Source: Begonia masoniana | Taxonomy: Eukaryota; Streptophyta; Magnoliopsida; Cucurbitales; Begoniaceae | Length of the DNA: 64,000 nucleotides | Direction of reading: 5' to 3' | Assembly: GCA_022432975.1 (NCBI GenBank) | Contig: CM039502.1 | Location: 11,801,803-11,865,802, forward strand | Part shown: piece after piece, positions 41,979 to 52,599 of the stretch | Layout: each line of letters starts with the position of its first letter | Position numbering within the stretch: the stretch's first letter is position 1 | The notes under the pieces: generated by a model | Database searches by the model: none | The model's input: the letters and a program-made list of their open reading frames with translations, nothing else | What the model was told of the DNA's origin: nothing | Program-made: the position numbers and the translations under genes

Positions 41979-43236
41979 ATGGCGGTTCAACCCAATCACA
42001 ACGTCTATTTGAAACCTTCGGGCATGGCTTCCCAACGCCCGATTTTTGAACCCTTTAATTCTTCTTTTTTTCTCGCAAGGCAAAGAACCACTTTCTTGAA
42101 CTTGCATTTACAGTCTCGACTGGAAGTTGGCCACCGGAGCTTGAGAGATGCCAGGTTTTTTTCTGCAGCTGCAGCTGCGGCTGCTGAAACTGTTGAGGCT
42201 GATGACTCAGCTGCACATTCCGAGATCGTCTCCGAAATCGTTTCTGAAGCTGCTGTTGAGGTTTTTCTCTCGTTCTCGACTGTGTTTTATTGTCATTAAA
42301 TTCGATTTCATTTCTTCCGATTTCTTCCGGATCGGTCGGAAACGACCTGTTCGTCCGAATATTTGGTTCAATTAGTGACTTGACCCTTAGTAAATTCAAA
42401 CGCATAATGCAAAGCTAAACTTGCATTTTGGATTTCGTTTTATATCTGCCTTCTTCTTTTCTCGTCAACCAAAGTAGGTTAACTCAAAGTGATGTTTATT
42501 TTAAGTGTAATTATTGAACAGACGGCAATTGTGTTTAATATACATAGAGATTAGTTCTATTTAGCTTGATTTATTTATAATTGTTTGACCTCCATTTCTT
42601 GTTAGATTAAACTTGGTAATTTTCTCCTTCAATCGGTTATAAAATCTGCAAAGTGGACAGTGGCTCTCATATTAAGATTAAAATCTGTATGTTGTTTTAG
42701 TTTTTAAATCTTTGACTTAACGCTTCTTATTAGGGTTGATACCTTGAGAAGATAATTTGGTGAACAAGCCCAAAAATCTCTTCATTTTCTCCTTTGATCG
42801 TTGTAAAATGGGCCAAGTAAACGGTAGCTCGACATAAACTTCTTACAACGAGAAGGTAATTCGGTGAGATGGGTAGAAAAACCTCGTAATTTATTTTCTC
42901 ATTCGAACAAATGCAAAAGATAGTTCGCATATTAAGATTAACTCGTTGTGAAATTTGTTTTTTCGGCTTTCGATTGCTAGAGTTAGAAATGAAAACTCAT
43001 GTCTGATAATGTACAAAGTTGGAGTGGTAGTGAAGGGAATGGAGAAGAACATCGGAATCGGACTTGACCAATTGATACCCGGGCATGGCTCGATCCCGCT
43101 TAGCCCCTACTACTTCTGGCCGCGTAAAGACGCCTGGGAAGAGCTCAAGCTTTTACTGCAGAGCAAACCATGGATATCTCAAAAGCAGATGATTATTATC
43201 TACCACTTCAGCAGAGTGGTGGTAATCTACCCTAAA
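41979..43236 (+). pseudogene. Plastid ribosomal protein PSRP3 (cS23)-like, probably decayed
   Basis: A first exon (41979-42260) encodes a plausible chloroplast transit peptide: MAVQPNHNVYLKPSG, Arg/Ser-rich, then an Ala run and an acidic stretch. Around 42990-43200 the conserved PSRP3 core appears: [38 protein letters not shown] and [14 protein letters not shown]3 belongs to the small subunit of the plastid ribosome. Three faults are visible. No acceptor joins exon 1 to the core in frame. The core between VVVK and MEKNIG is shorter than I recall for the family. The usual C-terminal NQATDIINLW segment is absent, and the expected end QQSGGNL lies out of frame at 43208-43236. A missed small exon could explain the first fault only. 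An active copy probably exists elsewhere. Confidence 0.6.
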
Positions 43237-43711
43237 CTTCATCTGTAAATTTTACTTCTTCTAAACCTTTGGCAATGTTAGTTACCGACACAAATTGCAT
43301 AATGTATCGTGACATATTTAATAATAGTTTCATAATTTATCTCAGTAATTATATCAATTAATCAGTAATGCTTTAAGGTAAGATTAGAGCTTAAAATTAA
43401 AATTAAAATTAATCATAGTAATTTTTCTCTTTATATATGCTATTAACTTTTTTTTTTTATTAAATATTCTACGTAATATTTTTGACTTTAATTTATTAAA
43501 TTAAATAAAAAAATATTTAAAATATAAAGATTTTAGTTGGATTCATTTTGATAATTTCGCCGACTATGAATTTCAAGAATAAGAGAAACTGGGTAACCTC
43601 GCCGTGGTAGTGATTTGACCAAACAGCCCCTCGAGGATTAAATCCTCGTCGGCGAGGCCAGGGTGAAGAGCTCCGACGTTGAGGGGTTTCTCAAGCGCCC
43701 ATGGTGCTCCG

Positions 43712-43792
43712 ATGACGGCGATTGAACCAGAGAGTGAAGAGAGAGTAAATTCTTCTCCTCCTCTGACCTTCAGGCACGATCACCACTATTAG
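43712..43792 (+). promoter_or_regulatory. Possible 26-codon upstream ORF of ALG6
   Basis: ATG 43712 opens a 26-codon frame (MTAIEPESEERV…) closed by TAG 81 bp before the ALG6 ATG. A five-codon uORF (ATG 43701) overlaps its start. Both matter only if transcription starts upstream of about 43700, which the sequence does not show. Confidence 0.3.
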
Positions 43793-43872
43793 AGCCCAGT
43801 AACTTGTGAAATCCAATCGATTTCTATAAATTCTTGTCGCAGTTTCTTTTCTTTGACAAGTGAAACTGGAAA

Positions 43873-46758
43873 ATGGGGAAAGAAAAAAAAGGAAAGCAGA
43901 TGAAGGAGAAGGTCTTTGCGGAACCGGGTACTGATGATTGGTGGTGGTTGTTTCAAAAAGGATTGGGAGTTTCATTTTTGTGTATCGCAGTGTTTTCTTT
44001 GTTGGTCAGAGCGGCCGTCTCTCTCCACCCTTACTCCGGCGCCGCAGATCCTCCGAAGTTTGGGGACTATGAAGCTCAAAGGCATTGGATGGAAATCACC
44101 ATTAATCTTCCGGCTAAGGGGTGGTATCGTAACAGCTCTAGTAATGATCTTAGTTATTGGGGACTCGATTACCCTCCTCTGACTGCCTATCAGAGTTATA
44201 TTCATGCCCTTTTCCTCAAATTTTTCGATCCAGATTCCGTTTCTCTTTTTACACCCAGAGGTTATGAATCCTATCTCGGGTTGGTTGATGCTCTTTTCAT
44301 TTTTAAATCAAATAACTCTTTTTTCATATTTAGAGCAATTGATTGTATTAACTGGCTTCTCTTGTGCAGAAAACTACTAATGAGGTGGACTGTTCTATCT
44401 TCTGATGCACTGATATTCTTTCCTGCGGTTTTTTGCTTTGTTGCTGTGTTTCATACTGGTGGCTTTGAAGGGGATGCATTGTGGCACATTGCGATTCTTC
44501 TGCTTAACCCATGTCTGATCTTAATTGATCATGGTCATTTTCAGGTTAGCTACGAGGAATTTGCTTAATTTTATTGTGTTTTCTAGCCTTTAGTTTTCAA
44601 CTTGGAAGTGACTAGGTTTTTTATTTGTTAATTTCGGTCTGTTTCAGTACAACTGTATTAGCTTAGGCCTCACCATGGGAGCTGTTGCTGCTATAATTTC
44701 TAATAAAGATTTAGCAGGCTGTTTTCTTTTTAGTCTGGCTCTCAATCATAAACAGGTTTGTTTCTGAGCTGTTTTTCTTATTTTCCCAACATATGATTGA
44801 TTTGAATATCCGTATCTTGTAGTTTTAAAATAAATTGAAGACAAAAAAACTTTCTTTGAACATGATTGGAGAAGTCTTGCTGGTCTTGGTACTTGCTGGA
44901 TTGTGGGTTTATTGTTGTTAACTTTGACCAGTTTTACTGCTTTTGCTTAATTTAGAAAGCATCTTTTGGCTCATCCATATGCTTGGCCATTTAATCAGTG
45001 TATGATGTATGGGTCGTCAAATAGTACAATTAGATGGCGATCTTAATATGAAACTTTTATAATTATACAAGCTCATTTCAAATTGATTGAAGGGGTGAGC
45101 CATTTTATAAGGAGTTAAAATGGATTCGCTGTTTATACGGTTATTAATATGGCGTATTATATCTACAGTTATTTCTCTTTACTTGAAGTTCAGGCCAACA
45201 GCTAACTCTCAAACGTGTGGTTGATATATTTTAATTGCAGATGAGTGCATATTTTGCTCCTGCATTTTTTGGCCATTTATTGGGAAAATGTTTAAGGCGT
45301 AGAAATCCATTTCTTGAGGTGTTAAAAATGGGCTTGGTGGTCATAGGAACATTTACAATTGTTTGGTGGCCATATCTTCATTCAATAGATGCCATTTTGG
45401 AGGTACTTTGATGAATATCTAGAAAAAATTGGTCGCACTTCAATTTTTTTGCATTTTTTAATTTTCACACTTGGGATGGGTTACCGCCATTTCTTGTTCT
45501 GTACATTTTCCCAAAGTTCAATGCGTCTATACACCTGAATATGAGCTTACAATGGTTTAGCCTGTACAAACTTTCTTCTAATGTTTCCAATCACTCTAAC
45601 CAAATGAACTTGATTTAGCGTCTTCTAATTTCATTTGGTTGCAGGGTGAATGGGCATGAACTATGAAAGAAATGAATATGCGTGTGGATTATTCATTTTT
45701 TGAATCTCTGAGAGAAAAAAACGAGTATTGTATATCTGCTAATCATTCTCTATATCTAGAAAGATTGGCATTATGCTGGCATCCATGTATTGAAGTTTTA
45801 GTTTTGAAGTAGAAAGATTGGATCTACAGGAGCTACATCTGTTGCTTAAATAATGAAGTTGAATGAAATATTGGAGTCTTTTATTCAGGAATTTGATAAA
45901 AAGAGTTACATCAATCTCACTTCTAGATGTTCTTTAAGTGCATAGTAATATTTGTTACTAATCGAAGTCTTGATCGGGACAGGTTTTTTTCCGCCTTGTT
46001 CCGTTTGAGAGAGGGATATATGAGGATTATGTGGCTAATTTTTGGTGTACAACATCAGTTCTTATTAAGTGGAAGGCTCTGTTGAGCTTAAAGTCATTGA
46101 AACTTCTTAGCTCCATAGCTACAGTCTCAACTATCCTACCTTCCATGGTTCAGCAAATCCGTTTTCCAAGCAACCGGGGTTTCCTCTATGGGCTTCTTAA
46201 CTGTTCTTTTTCATTCTACTTCTTTTCATTTCAAGGTAACCCACCACTTCATTGATTTTAATTTGTTATGAGTTTTATTTGAGAATAATCACTGACAGCC
46301 AATTCTGGATTAACATTGCAGTGCATGAGAAGTCTATTCTTCTGCCTCTTCTTCCTGCGAGTCTTCTGGCCATCGATGAACCTCTCTATTTTGGGTGCCT
46401 AATGCATTTTGCCTTGCTCTCTATGTTTCCTCTTATCTGCCGCGACAAACTGGTTCTAGCTTACGTGGCTATACATTGTCTTTTTGTGCTTATTATGATT
46501 GCACCCGATAGAAGGCAAACAAAGAAGATTACACGTCGTTTTGCTGTATCCGTCGTCTTTGGTCTCCTCTTCTTCTGCACAATCGCCCTCCATTTTGTTT
46601 ACTTGATGATTAATCCTCCCGAGAGGTACCCTTTCCTTTTCGAAGCAGTAATCATGCTTTTCTGCTTCTTCCATTTCATACTAATTGCTTTCTTCGCCAA
46701 TATAAAGCAATGGACTTTAAAGCCCACTCAATCAACGGATAAAGTGAAGCTTTATTGA
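43873..46758 (+). CDS. ALG6: ALG6, dolichyl-P-Glc:Man9GlcNAc2-PP-Dol alpha-1,3-glucosyltransferase, 513 aa
   Basis: Exons: 43873-44279, 44370-44544, 44648-44755, 45241-45402, 45983-46235 and 46322-46758; all GT-AG, 514 codons. The first intron is only 90 bp and happens to be open, so an unspliced frame reads through it. ALG6 adds the first glucose to the lipid-linked oligosaccharide in the ER lumen, using dolichyl-phosphate glucose (GT57 family). Visible signatures are HPYSGAADPPKFGDYEAQRH in the first luminal loop, the catalytic-loop motif NDLSYWGLDYPPLTAYQSY, then LIDHGHFQYNCISLG and FERGIYEDYVANFWC. Many hydrophobic segments fit a polytopic ER protein. ALG8 is the paralogue, but the motifs and length favour ALG6. 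It appears intact. CYP735A lies 1.06 kb downstream in the same orientation, a pairing I recall from Arabidopsis (At5g38460 and At5g38450). Confidence 0.94.
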
Positions 46759-47715
46759 CTCTGCGCATCTAACTTTTGTCCGCACTGTTGAATTTCTTCT
46801 CTGTTTCATTATGTCAATTACAAAACATGGATTTTGGAGATAGTAATCTGATATGTTGCATGCACTTGCTGATACATTCAATGCGTGAATTGAATTCGAA
46901 CAGAAATTCCAATATTGTGATTCCTTTCCAGCTTTGCCATCTCTTGCTTTATTATTTTATGGTATCTGTTGAGTTCATTTTCTATTTTTGCCACCTCTGA
47001 AAGCTAGTTAAAGAGAAAAAGGTTATATCACTCCTTGTGCCATCTTGTACGTTTCAAAAAGAGCAAAACTATGGTCAAAATCAGGAATCGAATGGCAGGT
47101 TATGATAAAGTTGTCATCTTTTTAGGTACAAGGTGAATGGGTCGTTGTTCAAATGCCTAAATTAAAATGCTACTTTCGGCTGCCTGCCTTATCATTTTCA
47201 GATTTTCGTATGTAGACCGCCAACTTCCTATGTTGAAGCTTTTCTTGTGCTGTTTTACCTCCCTCCCTCTCTACTTTTCTCTCTCTAAGAGCTCACACCA
47301 GGTCCTTCATTCAACTTAGTGACGTGTTTTAGAGAGAATTTTGAAAATTATTCAAGAAATTCACAGTTTTTAAAACACAGAATCCAGACAGACACTCAAT
47401 TAAAACCAGACAACCAGATATGCTGGAAATCATGTCTCTTAAATTGAACTCCGATGAACAATTTCCAGACATAGAAAAAGCATATTCTACAACTTTAGAT
47501 CATAGCATTAATCTTTTGAAGAAATGAAGAGCCAAAAACTGTAAAGGCTTGAAACTTTTCAAAATTTAGTGCAAAAGTGGTCAATCTAGCTCTTCTGAGG
47601 CAATCCAAGAGTATTCCTAACACAACAAACAGAGAAAACTAAGCACATGGGGTAATACTAATTTAGTATTTGAGGATCTGTCTCAATCTTAGCTACCATT
47701 CTGATCATCTTCTCC
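46759..47715. other. Intergenic region between ALG6 and CYP735A
   Basis: 3' flank of ALG6 and promoter of CYP735A. No gene frame or repeat boundary is seen. Confidence 0.5.
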
Positions 47716-47723
47716 TATAAAAA
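47716..47723 (+). promoter_or_regulatory. TATA box of CYP735A
   Basis: TATAAAAA lies 104 bp before the ATG at 47820, a normal spacing for a plant promoter. Confidence 0.55.
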
Positions 47724-47819
47724 TGGTCTCCCATTGGCTCACAAAACCACCTGCTTTCCTTCCTAGTTTCTTTCGAGTTTTCGAAACTGTTTTTCGAAGC
47801 CAAAAACAGTTCCAACTCA

Positions 47820-50538
47820 ATGGCTAAGGTGGTATTAACACTAATAGCACTAAAAATCTTCACATTATTGTTTTTGCTGATCATAATTAAGACAGTTTAT
47901 GAAACCATCTCGACCTATTGGCTGATCCCTCGACGAATCAAGAAGGCGATGGAGAAACAAGGAGTGAGTGGACCAAAACCACGCCCCCTCATCGGTAATA
48001 TCTCGGACATTGCTTTACTTCTTTACAAATCCACCTCCAAACCCATGAACGCCATCGACCATGACATCGTTCCTCGCTTATTGCCTCACTACTTAGCCTG
48101 GTCAAAGCAATATGGTAAGATTGTTTTTAGTAAAACTCGATAATTCAATAAAACAAATTCTACTCCAAATCAAACAAGAGTATATACTTTCACTAGACAA
48201 TCAAGATTTTGTCTTCTGTTTCCATTCTTTCTGAAATTTTAATGTTCATTTTTCTATTATCCTAAGAAATCAACAAGGCTCTATAAGCTTACATGTCAGA
48301 CAAGGTGTTAAATGATTTTCCCTTGTAACAAGGAAAAAGATTTGTATACTGGAACGGGAGTGAGCCAAGAATGTGCATCACGGAGATAGAACTAATCAAA
48401 CAGCTATTGGGGAAGAACAGTGCAGTTTCCGGAAAATCATGGCTTCAACAGCAAGGGTCCAAGCATTTTATTGGACGGGGGTTGTTAATGGCTAACGGTG
48501 AAGAATGGTATCACCAGCGACACATTCTCGCACCGGCCTTCACAAGAGATAAGCTCAAAGTATGTCTCAGAAAGTAGAACCACCATCACCAATCAACACT
48601 AGATTTATAGATTCTGAAACTAATATATTAGAACCTAAATTTCCTACATATCTGTCTTGAAGAGCTTCTGTTTGGTTGGTGCAGGGCTATGGGGAGTTCA
48701 TGGTGGAATGCACCATGAAGATGATTGAAACACTTGACAATCAAGTCAAGCAGGGACAGATAGAGTTCGAGATTGGCGAGTATATGAGGAGGCTCACAAC
48801 TGATATCATTTCCCAGACTGAATTCGACAACAGCTCAGACAAGGGGAAGAAAATATTCCATTTGCTTAACCAGCTACAGAATCTATGTGCCCAAGCCAGC
48901 AGACACTTATACTTACCTGGAAGTCGGTACGTTTCATATAATACTGCAAAACAATGACATTAAATCCATGACCCTTTTCTTCTTTTGAGTTTCTGAATCT
49001 TACTTAAAAAGTCTAAGGCAGAATGTGGTAGATTCCTCTTTTACAGATTCCCAGTACTCTCTACAAGAAGCTCCAGCTTTGATATCTAATCCTTTTTATT
49101 TTGGCAATAATCTGATCTTTCTCCGAGCTATTCCATTGATGGGTCACTTCTTTTTTGTCTTTTCCAGATTTTTTCCTAAGTAAATATAATAGAGAAATAA
49201 AATCATTGAAGAAGGAGGTGGAGAGATTACTGATGGAGATCATTCAAAGCAGAAAAGACTCTGTAGAAATTGGGAGGAGCCCTTGTTATGGAAAAGACTT
49301 ACTGGGGATGTTGCTGAATGAGAGGCAGAAGAAGGGATTTCGCTTAAATTTGCAGCTCATCATGGATGAATGTAAAACATTCTTCTTTGCTGGCCATGAA
49401 ACCACTGCCCTCTTACTCACATGGACTATTATGTTACTAGCCACGAACCCTTCTTGGCAGGAAAAAGTTCGCGCCGAGGTTAAGCAGGTCTTCGATGGAG
49501 AAAATCCAGCCATTGATCATCTCTCCAAGCTCAACTTGGTAAAATTATAATCTAGTTCATTCAAGACTTACTCATTATAAAACCATGCGAATAAAAATGG
49601 AAAGTGAAATTAAAACACATCGGTTGAAATCATTTACAGATTAGAAGTTAAACTATTTTTTTCACAAATAAAATCTTCACCGTTAAGTTATTAGCAATTT
49701 GAACACTATCGTCAATTATATTTTAAATTCAACACGTATATCAAGTTTTCATTTAACGAAGTGTTTTTAACATGATTTCTACCCGTTCTGACAATTTTAA
49801 TCCAATTTTGAACCATGTTGATTTCCTCTCTAACGATTTCAAACTTTGTCGATCGTGCAACAATGTTTGAAATTAGGATAAAAATTGTCGGAGTGGTTAG
49901 AAGTCGGGTTCAAACACCTCACTCAATGGAAAACATGGTATACATTCGCTGAATTTAACAAATAAATTGACTACAAAGTCCAAATAGCCTAAATTGACTT
50001 CAAACGTGAGGGTCTAATCCTCAAAAAAACAATGTTAATCATACGAGTCAATGATGATACGTAACAAAAGAAATGCTGCATAGTCTAATTGAGTTTGGCT
50101 TCTATAATCTTTGTGCAGTTAAGTATGGTCATAAATGAATCCCTAAGACTCTACCCACCAGCCACCGTTCTACCAAGAATGGCCTTGGAAGATATGAAAC
50201 TAGGCGACCTATACATACCCAAAGGGTTATCAATATGGATTCCAGTGCTAGCCATTCATCACAGTGAAGAACTATGGGGAGAAGATGCAAATAAGTTTAA
50301 CCCTCAAAGATTTGCTTCCAAATCATCCTCTCCTGGTCGGTTTATTCCTTTTGCAGCTGGACCTAGAAACTGTATTGGCCAAGCCTTTGCTATCATGGAA
50401 GTGAAGATCATATTATCGATGCTGATTTCGAGGTTTAGCTTCACTATTTCCAATAATTATACCCATGCTCCTATTGTTATCCTCACGATTAAGCCTAAGT
50501 ATGGGGTTCAAGTTCATTTGATGCCGATTAACAGATGA
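47820..50538 (+). CDS. CYP735A: CYP735A cytokinin trans-hydroxylase, frameshifted in exon 4
   Basis: Exons: 47820-48114, 48333-48559, 48685-48926, 49168-49538 and 50119-50538. The protein begins with a membrane anchor (MAKVVLTLIALKIFTLLFLL). P450 marks are all present: I-helix AGHETT (about residue 329), ESLR of the ExxR, and heme loop FAAGPRNCIG with Cys near residue 463. The PERF motif reads PQRF. Sequence features such as SKYNREIKSLKKEVERLL point to CYP735A, which converts isopentenyladenine nucleotides to trans-zeatin forms at the ER. At 49175-49182 the exon reads CCTAAGTA, where the conserved F-F-P-S-K-Y-N-R needs one A less. As given, the frame stops right there (near residue 260), before the heme region. 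With one base fewer, all five exons close at 517 codons, the family length. This is either a recent null allele or a base error. Confidence 0.9.
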
Positions 50539-51498
50539 GTCGAGGAGTAAATTGCTTTCGGTTTTGATCACCTATTATCACAATCTTTTTCTACAGACTA
50601 GAAGTGAACAAGACAAACAACTTCTGCAGGGATTCTTAATGGAGTTTTGCTTTAGCATCATCATCACCTTTGGAATTTAGGCTTGTAAGAGTTTTGTTAA
50701 GAGTACTCACTTTTTTTTATTCTGCAGCTCGAGAATTGCTTCCATGGTTTCTGATCTTGGGTGCGATGATGCCAGAAAGGATACCATAAACGATCATTGA
50801 CAGGCATGTAATTGATGCATCCTGGATTTCCTCGAAAGGCCTACAGTGTCCCAAAAGGCAGGTTTTCTTTTCGTGGATTCATATGTAACAGAGTGGTAGA
50901 AGCCCTCGTAGTTCTTGCCCTTTTTTTGGCAACTTCTGATTTTGCAGATATCTGTAGCACATAGACTAATGAATAGTTAATCCATTTCGCCTTCGAGCAT
51001 TCAATGGAGCATGAAATAAAAAGGCGCTAAATCAAAGCTTACCCAAGCCAATTTTTCCGTCTGCCAACCAAACAACTGAGAAAAGACCCCCGACATGAAT
51101 CAAAACCGAGAAATACAGACTAAAAAGAAAACAATTCAGGGTTCTTCTGAAGGTGAAGAAAGAAGAAGAAAAAAACACAGATAGACCATGGCTGAGAAAG
51201 TGATGACGAAGAATCCATTTTCAAGTATAAACGTACTTAGATTATAGAAATATTAATGATTAATATAAGAGATAATTGAATTTTTGTCTTATTAAATTGA
51301 AAAAAAAAACAAGCTTTTGCTCTTCTGTTGAATTATCTTCAATTTCTATACATGCAAAGCAGCCAAGAAGAAGAAGGAGGATGAGGAACTTGAAAAAAGG
51401 TTAAAAACAAAACTAAGGGTCGAGATCTCTTCTCTAGAAGTAAGCAACTGATCTTAGCCGTCAAAACTGGTCCTTTTTTTAATGAATGGGCTTCCTTT
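50539..51498. other. Convergent 3' flanks of CYP735A and the LBD gene
   Basis: About 1 kb between two convergent genes. No gene is seen. A GAAGAAGAAGGAGG-rich stretch at 51360-51390 is probably in a 3' untranslated region. Confidence 0.45.
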
Positions 51499-52456
51499 TC
51501 ATGCCGGAAATTCCAGGCCCAGTTCTGTCTTACAGGCGCCGATGTGCGATGTCTTGTCGACTTTTCGCTTCTTCACAGGAACCACCTGCTCCGGACGTGA
51601 CACCGAGGGCGGCTTCGGCCCTAAGGTCAGCTCCAGGGCTATGTCTCCTTCCTCTGTTACTTCGTACCTACGCTTCTGGAAGGATTCTGTTTCTGATCGG
51701 ATCATTACCGGCGCCGACGCCTCGCCAGTCTCCATGGAGACGATGCTCTCCGATTCCTTGCTCTCGTTTTCAATGTTCGGCGCCTCGGACTGGTGACTCA
51801 GCGACGATTCGTGACTCGTGGACCTGTTCATCGCATCGGATAAGACAGCGCCAGCCGGATTGACCACGGAATCGATCGGAGAATTCTTGCTCGACTTCGG
51901 CTTTCCGACGGATCGATTGTGACGACTGCGAGTCTTTACTCGCCGGAGTCGATCAGACGCCATGGAGTTCTCATCCTTGGCAACGTGTCGGATGTCGTAT
52001 GGCTTAAGCGGCGGTCCATGGCCATTAGCCGCTGCTTCAGAGGTAATCGGAATGATCGGAGCTCCTTTCAGGACGGCCTCAACAGCGGCCTGGCAGAGTT
52101 GCCAGCTTCCGGACCACAGCAAGCCGACGGATCCATAAATCGGGTTAACAATCCTCCCACACGCCTCGTACAACAAAGACCTAAAAATAGCTGAACAATC
52201 CACAAAAATTAATCAGTCGGTGCAAATTCACAAATGCATGCAGAAAAAAAAGCAAGCGAGTCTCACCAGGGCGGAGGTGGTCAGGGCCGGCGTTGATGAG
52301 GTTCATAAGGCCAGCACGGCCATAGAACTTGGCGAGGAAAACAGTGGCGTTGGCCTGAGAATCATGGCTCTTGATCCACTGCAAGCAAGGTCTAATACTA
52401 CAATTTTCACTGCAGCCTTTACGCAGGACTCTGCACCCATTGCAGCTCATCCGCAT
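51499..52456 (-). CDS. LBD41: Class II LOB-domain transcription factor, LBD41-like, 293 aa
   Basis: Two exons, 52456-52267 and 52190-51499, joined by a GT-AG intron; 294 codons. The start [15 protein letters not shown] is the family's usual one, although the frame is open further upstream. The LOB domain shows the zinc-binding C-x2-C-x6-C-x3-C (CNGC…CSENC) and the GAS block from [20 protein letters not shown]. The leucine zipper-like coil of class I members is absent, which with CRVLRKGC indicates class II. The rest is Ser-rich and ends with ELTLG and VVPVKKRK, a basic nuclear-localisation-like stretch. Class II LBDs include LBD37-39 (nitrogen and anthocyanin repression) and LBD40-42; LBD41 is hypoxia-induced in Arabidopsis. 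The C-terminal motifs fit LBD40/41 best. Plus-strand frames here are shadows. The gene seems intact. Confidence 0.92.
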
Positions 52457-52599
52457 TTCTTCTTCAGCGCAGTCACGAAAGTAACACCTGAGAGCAGAGA
52501 AGATAGAAACGGAGGAAGAAAGGGGAAACAAGCTTGCGCCTTGGAAAAGAAAGCAGAGAGATGACTCCTATTTATCTGAATTTCCAGCTTCACTGGGCC

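Noticed and set aside
43916..44205. Frames of 77-88 codons overlapping ALG6 exon 1
   Set aside because: They are alternative frames of a well-supported ALG6 exon.
51482..51863. Plus-strand frames of 104 and 125 codons
   Set aside because: They are shadows of the LBD coding sequence on the opposite strand.
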